A stretch of DNA of 64,000 nucleotides from Anaerocolumna sp. MB42-C2 (lineage in GTDB: Bacteria > Bacillota > Clostridia > Lachnospirales > Lachnospiraceae): NCBI RefSeq assembly GCF_030913705.1, contig NZ_CP133190.1:6326001-6390000 (forward strand), read 5' to 3'. This document shows positions 25,435-33,725 of the stretch, in pieces. Under the pieces are notes generated by a model that saw only the letters and a program-made list of their open reading frames with translations, was not told where the DNA came from and made no database searches. How positions within the stretch are numbered: the stretch's first letter is position 1; every line of letters begins with the position of its first letter. A program made the translations under genes and the position numbers.

Positions 25435-25983
25435 ATGCAGCAGGAAAATGTTTCAAAAAACAAGCTGATATATTTAGCAGGAGGATGTTTTTGGGGAACA
25501 GAGAAATATTTATCCGGCATTAAAGGAATTATAAAAACTGATGTGGGTTATGCCAATGGGAATACAGAAAATCCAACTTATGAAGAGGTATGTCATAATA
25601 ATACCGGACATGCAGAAACGGTCAGAGTTGCTTATGATCCTGAAATCATAAGCCTTACCTTTATTCTTAGCCTGTATTATGACGTAATTAACCCTACTTC
25701 AATAAACAAACAGGGTGCGGATTCCGGAACACAGTACCGTACTGGTATTTATTATATTGATGTAGCGGATAATGAAGTGATAAAAAAATCTATCGCGGAA
25801 CTTCAAAAACAATATGACAAACCTATCGCAATTGAAGTGTTGCCTTTAAGGAACTATTATTTAGCAGAAGAATACCATCAAAAGTATCTGGATAAAAATC
25901 CAAATGGCTACTGCCACATAGGCAGAGATAAGTTTGAGAAAGCAAAGACAGCAGTTAATTTAAGTAAAAACTCTGTATTATAA
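25435..25983 (+). CDS. msrA: peptide-methionine (S)-S-oxide reductase MsrA
   Basis: Repairs oxidised methionine using thioredoxin-type electrons in the cytosol. The 182-residue protein has GGCFWGTE at residues 16-23 with catalytic Cys18, the substrate region NPTSINKQGADSGTQYRTGI and the C-terminal EEYHQKYLDKNPNGYCHI. No MsrB domain is fused, and no msrB is nearby. The start follows AAAGGAGCATTATT. The next gene begins 35 bases later, so read-through is likely. Confidence 0.95.
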   Translation: MQQENVSKNKLIYLAGGCFWGTEKYLSGIKGIIKTDVGYANGNTENPTYEEVCHNNTGHAETVRVAYDPEIISLTFILSLYYDVINPTSINKQGADSGTQYRTGIYYIDVADNEVIKKSIAELQKQYDKPIAIEVLPLRNYYLAEEYHQKYLDKNPNGYCHIGRDKFEKAKTAVNLSKNSVL

Positions 25984-26018
25984 GAGCTTACTTAAGAAAT
26001 AGTGAGGAAATAAAAATA

Positions 26019-26882
26019 TTGATTAAAAAATATAGCGTTCCAAATGAAGAAATTATCAAAGAAATAAAAGCAGTTGAAACGATCTGTAAAGAATATGATA
26101 AGTTAAATGGTTATATATTTCTTGATACCTCAATAAATTTTAATCCAGAAATGAAAAGTTTATTTCTGCTTTATAAGGATGACAAGTTAGTTAGCCTTAT
26201 ATCAGTTTTCACTCCGACAAGTGAAGAGGCAGAGCTTTCAGCGTATACTTTACCTGAATACAGGAGGAAAGGATATTTCAAAAGTTTACTTAGTGAGGTT
26301 ATACAGGAATTAAAGTTTTACAATATATCGGATATAATACTTGTATGTGAACCGCAATCAAAAGAAGGAATAGAAGCAATTAAAGGCTTAAAGGCAGAAT
26401 TAGAATTTACAGAGTACTTTTTAAGGTATAAAGACTCATTAATTGAGACAGGCATAGAGCAGTTACCTGAAATAATGTTAGAGAAAGCAAAACAAAAGGA
26501 TTTAGAAACTATCATTCATTTGAGCCAGGAGATTTTTCATGATAATTATGACGATGCCAAAAGCTTGATTACTAAAACTTTTAATTCATATAATAGAGTA
26601 CAATATATGGCAGTGTTAGGTAGTAATATTATTGGTATGGTTTCCGTTGGTATTGAAAATGACGAAGTATCTATCTTTGGACTCGGAATTACACCCCAAT
26701 ATCAAGGAAAGGGTTATGGACAAATTATTATGAAGCTGCTACTGAAAAAATTAAAAAGTTCTGAAAAAGATAACATAACAATCGAGGTAGACAGTAGTAA
26801 CGATAGAGCTTTTAAATTGTATAAAAAGCTGGGATTTATAGTTGAGACATCTTTTGACTATTATCGAAAGAGAATTAATTAA
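26019..26882 (+). CDS. tandem GNAT-domain N-acetyltransferase
   Basis: A 287-residue protein with two GNAT folds. The N-terminal copy (residues ~1-135) has LPEYRRKGYFKSLLSEVIQE, and the C-terminal copy (~150-287) has ITPQYQGKGYGQIIMKLLLK followed by YKKLGFIVETSF. The second motif fits acetyl-CoA binding better than the first. The start is TTG at 26019, eight bases after GAGGAAA; there is no earlier in-frame ATG. The acceptor substrate is unknown. It lies 35 bases after msrA and ends in a clear terminator. Confidence 0.88.
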   Translation: MIKKYSVPNEEIIKEIKAVETICKEYDKLNGYIFLDTSINFNPEMKSLFLLYKDDKLVSLISVFTPTSEEAELSAYTLPEYRRKGYFKSLLSEVIQELKFYNISDIILVCEPQSKEGIEAIKGLKAELEFTEYFLRYKDSLIETGIEQLPEIMLEKAKQKDLETIIHLSQEIFHDNYDDAKSLITKTFNSYNRVQYMAVLGSNIIGMVSVGIENDEVSIFGLGITPQYQGKGYGQIIMKLLLKKLKSSEKDNITIEVDSSNDRAFKLYKKLGFIVETSFDYYRKRIN

Positions 26883-26906
26883 ATTTTCTTTGAAAATATG
26901 AAACAG

Positions 26907-26946
26907 ATTAAGGGAACCTTAAAATTGGGGTTTCCTTAATTTTTTT
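26907..26946 (+). terminator. terminator of the msrA-GNAT unit
   Basis: ATTAAGGGAACC (26907-26918) pairs with GGTTTCCTTAAT (26929-26940), then TTTTTT. Confidence 0.9.
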
Positions 26947-26955
26947 GCATGCCAG

Positions 26956-27145
26956 GTGGGCACACGTTCTAATGGGTGAAAGTCTCCAATCCGCTCGGCA
27001 ATGGGGAGGATAGCCGAAGCCAAGGGTGTCCACGCGAGGTGGAATCTGAAGAAAGGATTAGGTAAAGCTCTGGCTTGTCACGAGAGGTCCGCAGAGGTAA
27101 AGGGTTACTGGAGAATGGCACAGGTGTTGAACTGCACCAAAATAA
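26956..27145 (+). mobile_element. truncated group II intron, 5' domain I fragment
   Basis: Begins GTGGGCACACG, close to the GUGYG start of bacterial group II introns, and continues with blocks typical of domain I: GGGTGAAAGTC, TAGCCGAAGCCAAGGGTGTC, GAGGTGGAATCTGAAG and GGTAAAGCTCTGGC. Only ~190 bases are present. No reverse transcriptase/maturase and no catalytic domain V hairpin follow, so it is a dead remnant. It starts ten bases after the T-run of the preceding terminator. The right edge is approximate. A 65-codon open frame within it is not a gene. Confidence 0.75.
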
Positions 27146-27251
27146 AATTTGGTTTTTGTTGGGCGAATCCTAATAATATTATAATCATAATTTTATAAGA
27201 ATTGCAGATGATATTAGACGGGTAACAGTTTCAACCATTAATTCATGTAAA

Positions 27252-27337
27252 TGATAAATGTTCTCATTTGTGTTATTGACAATTATTACTCTAATTATTT
27301 AAGATAGTAAATATTATATAAATGAGAACCATTTTCA
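27252..27337 (+). promoter_or_regulatory. promoter flanked by two Fur-like boxes
   Basis: TTGACA (27276-27281), 18-base spacer, TAAGAT (27300-27305). TGATAAATGTTCTCA (27252-27266) lies just upstream and TGAGAACCATTTTCA (27323-27337) just downstream; both fit the 7-1-7 inverted Fur box form. Iron-dependent repression of the next gene is inferred. Confidence 0.65.
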
Positions 27338-27400
27338 ATAAAATCACATAGATGTCAGGTTGAAAGATAATAACGAAGAGAAAGGATACCATATAATAAA

Positions 27401-28018
27401 ATGTGCAATGATATTTTTAGTATGAGGGGAGATAAAATCACCTCTTATGTAGTATTTATATTAGCCAATAGCTGCATGCCGACATTACTAAAAACAAAAC
27501 CCTCAACTTTGGTTAGTTTCCAAAAAAGGTATATAGAAGATAAAAATCATTTTTTAAGTGTTTTAAACAGGGAATCAGAACAATTTCAATGCAATTATGA
27601 GATACTATATGAAAGTAACAGTGCTTATTTAATTATATTATATCATATCAAACTATTAACGGAAGTATTTAACAGATTTTGTGATAACGATATATTATTA
27701 CAAAATGGTTATTTACCGGGAGAAGATAACTTTTATAACAATCTTTGTAACTTAAAAAGGCGTTTTCGGAGTTTCAAAAATGGGAGTAGTGCTAAATTTC
27801 CTCATGAAGTCGGTATCTTTTTAGGATATCCGATATTAGATGTGGAGGAGTTTATAAAAAATAATGGTGAAAATTATATACTCTGCGGATACTGGAAAGT
27901 TTATCACAATGCGGAAGAAGCGGGGAAAACCTTTGACCAGTTTCGAAAATTAAGGGAAGCTGCGGTAAAATTATATTTTTCGGGAGGAAATTTAAAAGAA
28001 ATCACCGCTTCTTCATAA
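27401..28018 (+). CDS. DUF3793 family protein
   Basis: A 205-residue cytosolic protein of a clostridial family without a known activity. The family's best-conserved part is at the C-terminus: FPHEVGIFLGYPILDVEEFI (about residues 130-149), then GYWKVYHNAEEAGKTFDQFRKLRE. The N-terminal part is helical with scattered Cys (residues 2, 27, 65). The start follows AAAGGATA at a rather long distance; an internal Met8 is possible. DUF3793 genes often neighbour flavodoxin or iron-transport genes. Here two Fur-like boxes flank its promoter, in keeping with an iron-starvation role. Confidence 0.8.
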   Translation: MCNDIFSMRGDKITSYVVFILANSCMPTLLKTKPSTLVSFQKRYIEDKNHFLSVLNRESEQFQCNYEILYESNSAYLIILYHIKLLTEVFNRFCDNDILLQNGYLPGEDNFYNNLCNLKRRFRSFKNGSSAKFPHEVGIFLGYPILDVEEFIKNNGENYILCGYWKVYHNAEEAGKTFDQFRKLREAAVKLYFSGGNLKEITASS

Positions 28019-28085
28019 AACACGTCTTGTAGAATCAGACCGAATAATTTATAATAATGTGAAAAATACAAAGAAGGGGATAGGA

Positions 28086-28205
28086 ATGGCGGAAAGAATA
28101 TGTTTCCTTGGTGGCGAAATTGTTGTGAATAACTCCGTATTTACTGGTAAAAAAGCTGGTAGAATAATCAAATGTCAGGATATTTGGCATCAGGCAGAAT
28201 CATAA
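28086..28205 (+). CDS. possible 39-residue small protein
   Basis: An ATG after GGGGATAGGA opens 39 codons (MAERICFLGGEIVVNNSVFT then GKKAGRIIKC and QDIWHQAES) ending TAA. It lies 67 bases after the DUF3793 gene with no terminator between, so it would be on the same iron-controlled transcript. It has two Cys and a short hydrophobic stretch. No family is recognised; a chance frame cannot be excluded. After it, 28206-28375 holds only the tcdA promoter. Confidence 0.4.
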   Translation: MAERICFLGGEIVVNNSVFTGKKAGRIIKCQDIWHQAES

Positions 28206-28269
28206 CAATTGTTAAATAGATATCTCGGCTAAACTGTAACAGCAAATGCCTGTTTTATGATTCATCCGA

Positions 28270-28298
28270 TTGACAGGGCAGAGATAAAATGCTATGAT
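28270..28298 (+). promoter_or_regulatory. sigma-A-type promoter of tcdA
   Basis: TTGACA (28270-28275), 17-base spacer, TATGAT (28293-28298). Confidence 0.75.
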
Positions 28299-28375
28299 AT
28301 TTCAGATTAAATTTATAGAATATATAGGAATGGAATAAATTCTTTCCGGAATTTATCATAGAACAGGAGTAAATC

Positions 28376-29134
28376 ATGTTAAATCAATTTTCTAGAACCG
28401 AGCTTTTATTTGGAAAAGAAGCTATGGACAAATTAAGTCAGTCCCGGGTTGCCATATTTGGAATCGGCGGAGTGGGAGGATATACGGCAGAGGCATTAGC
28501 CAGAAGCGGAGTAGGTATCTTTGACTTATTTGACGATGATAAAGTATGTCTTACCAATATAAACAGACAAATAATAGCGACCAGGAAAACCGTAGGCAAA
28601 TATAAGGTTGAGGTTATGAAAGATAGAATTCTTGAGATTAATCCACAGGCTGTTGTAAATATCCATCAGACCTTTTATACACCTGAGGTAGCGGATCAAT
28701 ATGATTTTTCCGAATATACTTATATTGTTGATGCTATTGATACGGTAACCGGCAAAATTGAACTTGTTATGCGGGCTAATCAGTGTAATATTCCCATAAT
28801 TAGTTGTATGGGTGCCGGAAATAAACTGGATCCAACACAGTTTGAAGTAACGGATATCTATAAAACTTCCGTATGTCCTTTGGCTAAAGTTATGCGTAAG
28901 GAATTACGTGTCCGCGGAGTAAAAAAATTAAAGGTCGTTTATTCAAAAGAACCGGCCAGACAGCCGCTAAGCGATATGTCAATCAGCTGTAGAAGTAATT
29001 GCATCTGTCCTCCCGGTGCCGAAAGGAAATGTACAGAGCGCAGACAGATACCGGGAAGTACTGCCTTTGTACCGTCTGTCGCCGGATTGATAATAGCCGG
29101 CGAAGTGGTTAAAGATATTACAGGCATCCGTTAG
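28376..29134 (+). CDS. tcdA: tRNA threonylcarbamoyladenosine dehydratase
   Basis: A 252-residue ThiF/E1-like enzyme that uses ATP to cyclise t6A37 in tRNA to ct6A. FSRTELLFGKEAM starts it; the nucleotide loop is VAIFGIGGVGGYTAEALARS (residues 25-44), then DDDKVCLTNINRQ with the ATP-contacting Asp and Arg. The C-terminal segment is CRSNCICPPGAERKC. The start follows ACAGGAGTAAATC. HesA/MoeB-type relatives share the fold, but the length and N-terminus fit TcdA. It has its own promoter and terminator. Confidence 0.92.
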   Translation: MLNQFSRTELLFGKEAMDKLSQSRVAIFGIGGVGGYTAEALARSGVGIFDLFDDDKVCLTNINRQIIATRKTVGKYKVEVMKDRILEINPQAVVNIHQTFYTPEVADQYDFSEYTYIVDAIDTVTGKIELVMRANQCNIPIISCMGAGNKLDPTQFEVTDIYKTSVCPLAKVMRKELRVRGVKKLKVVYSKEPARQPLSDMSISCRSNCICPPGAERKCTERRQIPGSTAFVPSVAGLIIAGEVVKDITGIR

Positions 29135-29160
29135 TATGCCGGTTGGTAAGTGATTTTATA

Positions 29161-29199
29161 AACAGTATTCGGATTTACTTATACCGGATACTGTTTTTT
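29161..29199 (+). terminator. terminator of tcdA
   Basis: AACAGTATTCGG (29161-29172) pairs with CCGGATACTGTT (29184-29195) with one G-U pair, followed by TTTTC. Confidence 0.85.
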
Positions 29200-29256
29200 C
29201 TTGTCAGAAATAACGTTTCGAGGGCTAAATTCCTTTTTTATACCATTAACTTATAC

Positions 29257-29285
29257 TTGTCTTAATTTAATGGGTGAGATATGAT
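29257..29285 (+). promoter_or_regulatory. sigma-A-type promoter of sbcDC
   Basis: TTGTCT (29257-29262), 17-base spacer, TATGAT (29280-29285). Its position argues against a start codon at 29281 and for the one at 29311. Confidence 0.7.
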
Positions 29286-29310
29286 AAAAACAGAACAAAG
29301 GAGGATTTAC

Positions 29311-30465
29311 ATGAAATTTTTACATATATCAGATCTACATATCGGTAAGAAGCTGCGGGAAGCAGATTTTACGGAAGATCAAATACACATATTAGAAGAA
29401 ATTATCAGTATCGTTGATGATACAAAACCAGATGGAATCTTAATTGCCGGTGATATATATGATAGAAGTGTTCCACCTGCCAGTGCAGTGAATCTATTTG
29501 ATGATTTTTTAACAAATTTGGAAAAGCGTAGCGTGAAGGTTTTTATTGTCAGCGGTAATCATGATTCACCGGAACGTTTAAATTTTGGAAAAGAAATCAT
29601 GGGTAAAAACAGTATTTATATTGCAGGGGCTTTTAAAGGGAAAATGGACCGGGTAACATTATCAGATGAATACGGTCAAATTAATATCTATCTGCTCCCT
29701 TATGTAAAACCATCCATCGTTTCGAATTTTATAAAAGAAATGGATCTTGATACCTACGAAAAAGCAGTACAGGCTGTTATAGAAGCAGCAGAGATAAACC
29801 GGGAGCAGAGGAATATTCTGGTTGCGCATCAATATGTAACAAATCAGGGAATAGAACCGGAACGTTCGGATTCGGAAGTTATTTCTGTGGGAGGGCTTGA
29901 TAATATCGATGCAGCGGTATTTGATTCCTTTGATTATGTGGCTCTGGGGCATATTCACAGACCTCAGAAAATTGGACGGGAAACGGTACGTTACTGCGGA
30001 ACTCCGTTAAAATACTCATTCTCCGAATGCAATCATAAAAAGTCGGTAACCTGTATTCAGATTACCGATAAAAATAGTATCGAGGTCTCTCAGATACCTT
30101 TGCATCCAATCCGAGATCTGCGTGTAATCAAAGATAAACTGGATCATTTGCTTTATGATGAAAAATACATAAGTAAAAACTGTGATGACTATATCCATGC
30201 CATATTAACCGATGAGGAAGATATCTATGATCCGATCGGGAAACTTAGAACCGTATATAGCAATGTATTAATCCTGGAGAAGGAAAACACAAAAACAAAA
30301 GTCAATGAAAATTCTAAAACCTCAGCCTCCGGTGATGTAACGAAACGAAACCCACTTGATTTATTTGAAGAATTTTACCAAAATCAAAACAATGTTGAAT
30401 TAAATGATATCCAAAGAAAATTATTATTGGATTTATTTACAGAGCTTGGAGGTGAGATTGAATGA
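29311..30465 (+). CDS. sbcD: exonuclease subunit SbcD
   Basis: The 384-residue nuclease subunit of the SbcCD (Mre11-Rad50 type) complex, which opens hairpins and processes blocked DNA ends. All phosphoesterase motifs are present: DLHIGK, GDIYDRS, SGNHDSP and ALGHIHRPQ, which bind two Mn ions. The ATG at 29311 follows AGGAGGATTTAC and opens MKFLHISDLHIG as expected; an upstream ATG at 29281 overlaps the promoter. It overlaps sbcC by four bases. Confidence 0.95.
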   Translation: MKFLHISDLHIGKKLREADFTEDQIHILEEIISIVDDTKPDGILIAGDIYDRSVPPASAVNLFDDFLTNLEKRSVKVFIVSGNHDSPERLNFGKEIMGKNSIYIAGAFKGKMDRVTLSDEYGQINIYLLPYVKPSIVSNFIKEMDLDTYEKAVQAVIEAAEINREQRNILVAHQYVTNQGIEPERSDSEVISVGGLDNIDAAVFDSFDYVALGHIHRPQKIGRETVRYCGTPLKYSFSECNHKKSVTCIQITDKNSIEVSQIPLHPIRDLRVIKDKLDHLLYDEKYISKNCDDYIHAILTDEEDIYDPIGKLRTVYSNVLILEKENTKTKVNENSKTSASGDVTKRNPLDLFEEFYQNQNNVELNDIQRKLLLDLFTELGGEIE

Positions 30466-33400
30466 AACCGCAGAAACTTATGATAAGTGCTTTTGGTCCT
30501 TATGCAGGTACTGTAACCATTGATTTTGAAAAGATGGGACCATCCGGACTTTTTCTTATATCAGGCGATACGGGGGCAGGTAAGACAACCATATTTGATG
30601 CCATTTCCTATGCTTTATTTGAAAAAACCAGCGGACTTACCAGGGAAGTAAATTCAGTAAGAAGTGATTTTGCTACTCTTGAGGTGTTTACGGAAGTTAC
30701 TTTAACCTTTACCCATAAGGGACTAAATTATACCATTAACCGTTATCCCGACCAGACCAGGAAAAGCGACAGGGGCAAAGGAGTTGCGGAACAGAAAAAA
30801 GGAGTATCCATACTGTTACCGGACGGAAAGAAGATTGATAACCGTAATGAGGTGAAAAGAATTATATCAGAAATCTTAGGCGGATTGGGTTATGATCAGT
30901 TTAAGCAGATTGTCATGATTGCTCAGGGTGAATTTTTAGAACTGCTGCTGGCAGATAATGATAAAAGAAATGAAATATTACAGAAAGTTTTTAATACGGA
31001 GTTATATAAACTATTTTCCGCTAAATTAAGAGAAAAGGAAGTACTTTTAAAAAACGAAAATGAAGATATGGAAAAAAGTCTGCAGCAATACATAGACGGT
31101 ATAAGATGTCTTGAAGAATCAGAGTATTTTCAAAAAATTGAATCTTATAAAAGCAGTAAAAATATAAATTTTATTTCAGATATTCTTAATAATCTTATCT
31201 TAATAATAGATGAAGATAACCGGTTCTTAGATGATGTTAACGAGAAAATGGTTTCAGTAGATAAACAAAAAGAAAAGTTTATTAAAAAAGAAGTTTTGGG
31301 AAGAACCCTGAACCAAAATCTGGAGGAAAAAGAGAGACTTCAGTGCAGAAAAGATGAGTTGGAGCTAAAGAAAGATGAAATGAAAGCACTGGAACAGAAG
31401 GGATTAGTCGGACAAAGGGCATTGTCCTATGTAAAACCTCTGGAAGACGCAAAAAATCGGGAAGAGGTAATATTAAACCAGCTGTCAGAAAAGATTAAGT
31501 CTGCAAATAAAGACAAGGATTTATTTGAAAACAGGCTTTTATTGGCTAAAAAACAATATGAAGAAGAATATAATAAAAACGATTTAAGAAACAGCCTTAA
31601 CTTATATATTAACAATTTAGAAGAAAGTCTTCCGTTTTATGATACTCTAAATACACTTATTGAGAGAGAAAAACAATATTTTAATACCGGGAATCAATTA
31701 GATGATACAATTTCATCCATATCAGAAAAAGTTACAGAAGTTCAGAAATTATACCAGAAGTATCTAATTGAACTGGATACAATAAAGGATAGTCCGATTA
31801 AACACCTAAAGTGTATCGGTGCACTGGAAAAAGAAGAAACTGCTAAAAACCGTATGAAGCAAATGGAAAGCAATGTTTCCAAATTAATTACACTGGAAGA
31901 GGCGGTAGAAAAGTATAAGAAAGCATTTTTACTGGCAGAAGAAAGATATGAGGAGTGTAATCTGGAATTTGAGCGGAAGCAGAGAGCTTATTTAAGAGAG
32001 CAGGCCGGAATACTAGCGAAAACTTTGGAGGAGGGAAAACCCTGCCCGGTATGTGGCTCCCTGGATCATCCAAATGCAGCGCAGCTTCTTATGGAAGCTC
32101 CCACAAAAGCAGAGCTAAATAACTTGAAAGTGAAACGGGATACACTAAGTGATGAAATGCTTAAGGCAGGTAAAATAGTAAGCGAATACAAAAAAGAGTA
32201 TGAAACCAGATTTGATACAATAAAAGAGTCCATGGACAATATAACTTATGAAACAGATTTTCATACCCTTAAGGACAGAAAGTTTTATTTACAAACACTG
32301 ATATCAGAAGCAGAAGCAAAAATACAGGTGTTAAAAGCAGAAGAGGTGTTGTTAAGAAGTAAATGTGACAGAAAAGAAATCTGTGAAACTGAGATAAAAA
32401 AAGCCTTAGAGAGTATAGAAGACTATAATTCAAAATCAGCCTTACTAAAGGAGAAACGAAATTTATTAGCTGCCGATTTAAGCGCCTGCAGGAAAGAAAT
32501 AGAAATAACAAAGAAAAATCTTGAGTTTGATTCTTTAGAAAAAGCAAATACAAAAATATCTGAGAAAAGGGCTGAACTTGCAGAATTAAAAAAGAAATAT
32601 CTAGAAACCGAAAATGAATTCCATAAAGCAGATAACGGATACAAGACGGCAATTAGTTTGTTATCAGAATTTACGATCCAGTATGAAAGTTCAAAGAAAT
32701 CTCTAGGCAAAACCGCCATAGAATTTTCACTAAAACTGAAAGAGAATGGTTTTAAGACAGAAGAGGCGTATAGAGAAGTTTTATTATCTCAGGAAGAAAT
32801 TGATAATATGAAAGACCTATGTAAAAAATATGAGCTTGCGAAACAGGAAATAAAGGCTCAATTAGATAAGTTAAAAGAAAAGACCTACGGTAAAGAACGA
32901 GTGGACTTAGAAGAAATTAGAAATAACTTAAATTTGTTAAAAGATAACCGGACGCAATTAGAAAAAATGCAAAAAGAGGTACACACCAGAATATCAGCGA
33001 ATAAAAGTGCTTTGATTCATATAAAAGAGATTGAAAATATCAGGGAAGAAAAAAACAAAGAATATTTAGAGGTTAGTGCCATGTCCAAAACAGCGAATGG
33101 AAGACTTGAGGGTAAGCAGAAAATAAGCTTTGAGACTTATGTTCAGGCGGCTTATTTTGTACAGATTATCCAGGAAGCAAACAAAAGATTCTATGAAATG
33201 TCCGGTAAGCGATATCGGTTAATGAGACAAGAGGAAGGTAATCTTAAGAGTGCAAGTGGACTTGAATTAAACGTGCTGGATACCTGGACCGGTAAGCTTA
33301 GGACTGTAAAATCCTTATCCGGCGGGGAATCTTTTATGGCGGCCTTATCCTTGGCGTTAGGATTTTCCGATATAATACAGAATCATTCCGGTGGAATTGA

Positions 33401-33608
33401 AATTGAAACCATGTTTGTGGATGAAGGGTTTGGTTCACTGGATACGGAAGCGCTGGAACAAGCTATCTCTACATTGACGAATCTTACCCTTGGAAACCGT
33501 ATGGTGGGAATTATATCTCATGTGGATGAACTGAAAGAACGGATTGATAAGCAGATTATTGTGAAAAAAAATATTAAAGGGAGTTATATTGATAAAATAA
33601 TATGCTGA
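30462..33608 (+). CDS. sbcC: exonuclease subunit SbcC (Rad50-like ATPase)
   Basis: A 1048-residue SMC-like ATPase. The Walker A region ISGDTGAGKTTIFDAISYA is at residues ~34-52. Two coiled-coil arms flank the zinc hook CPVC at residues 528-531. The C-terminal half-head has SLSGGESFMAALSLALGFSD and Walker B MFVDEGFGSLD. Length and layout are normal. The ATG overlaps the sbcD stop (ATGA), so the two subunits are co-translated. No terminator is evident right after; the next gene has its own -10-like TATAAT near 33680. Confidence 0.95.
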   Translation: MKPQKLMISAFGPYAGTVTIDFEKMGPSGLFLISGDTGAGKTTIFDAISYALFEKTSGLTREVNSVRSDFATLEVFTEVTLTFTHKGLNYTINRYPDQTRKSDRGKGVAEQKKGVSILLPDGKKIDNRNEVKRIISEILGGLGYDQFKQIVMIAQGEFLELLLADNDKRNEILQKVFNTELYKLFSAKLREKEVLLKNENEDMEKSLQQYIDGIRCLEESEYFQKIESYKSSKNINFISDILNNLILIIDEDNRFLDDVNEKMVSVDKQKEKFIKKEVLGRTLNQNLEEKERLQCRKDELELKKDEMKALEQKGLVGQRALSYVKPLEDAKNREEVILNQLSEKIKSANKDKDLFENRLLLAKKQYEEEYNKNDLRNSLNLYINNLEESLPFYDTLNTLIEREKQYFNTGNQLDDTISSISEKVTEVQKLYQKYLIELDTIKDSPIKHLKCIGALEKEETAKNRMKQMESNVSKLITLEEAVEKYKKAFLLAEERYEECNLEFERKQRAYLREQAGILAKTLEEGKPCPVCGSLDHPNAAQLLMEAPTKAELNNLKVKRDTLSDEMLKAGKIVSEYKKEYETRFDTIKESMDNITYETDFHTLKDRKFYLQTLISEAEAKIQVLKAEEVLLRSKCDRKEICETEIKKALESIEDYNSKSALLKEKRNLLAADLSACRKEIEITKKNLEFDSLEKANTKISEKRAELAELKKKYLETENEFHKADNGYKTAISLLSEFTIQYESSKKSLGKTAIEFSLKLKENGFKTEEAYREVLLSQEEIDNMKDLCKKYELAKQEIKAQLDKLKEKTYGKERVDLEEIRNNLNLLKDNRTQLEKMQKEVHTRISANKSALIHIKEIENIREEKNKEYLEVSAMSKTANGRLEGKQKISFETYVQAAYFVQIIQEANKRFYEMSGKRYRLMRQEEGNLKSASGLELNVLDTWTGKLRTVKSLSGGESFMAALSLALGFSDIIQNHSGGIEIETMFVDEGFGSLDTEALEQAISTLTNLTLGNRMVGIISHVDELKERIDKQIIVKKNIKGSYIDKIIC

Positions 33609-33725
33609 AACCTCTATTGCAGACAAATCACTTGTGTCAAATTTATTTTTTCTGTGGCGAAAACAGGAATATTATGGTATAATATGTAATTAAATATTAT
33701 ATTGTTTCGATCGGGGGGGACGCTA

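Noticed and set aside
27001..27198. 65-codon open frame in the intron fragment
   Set aside because: It lies over conserved group II intron domain I blocks and has no ribosome binding site; its protein resembles nothing and ends in low-complexity isoleucines.
30462..33608. sbcDC and topB considered as part of a phage-defence island
   Set aside because: Both are ordinary housekeeping genes of Firmicutes, with normal motifs and no integrase, nuclease or effector neighbours.
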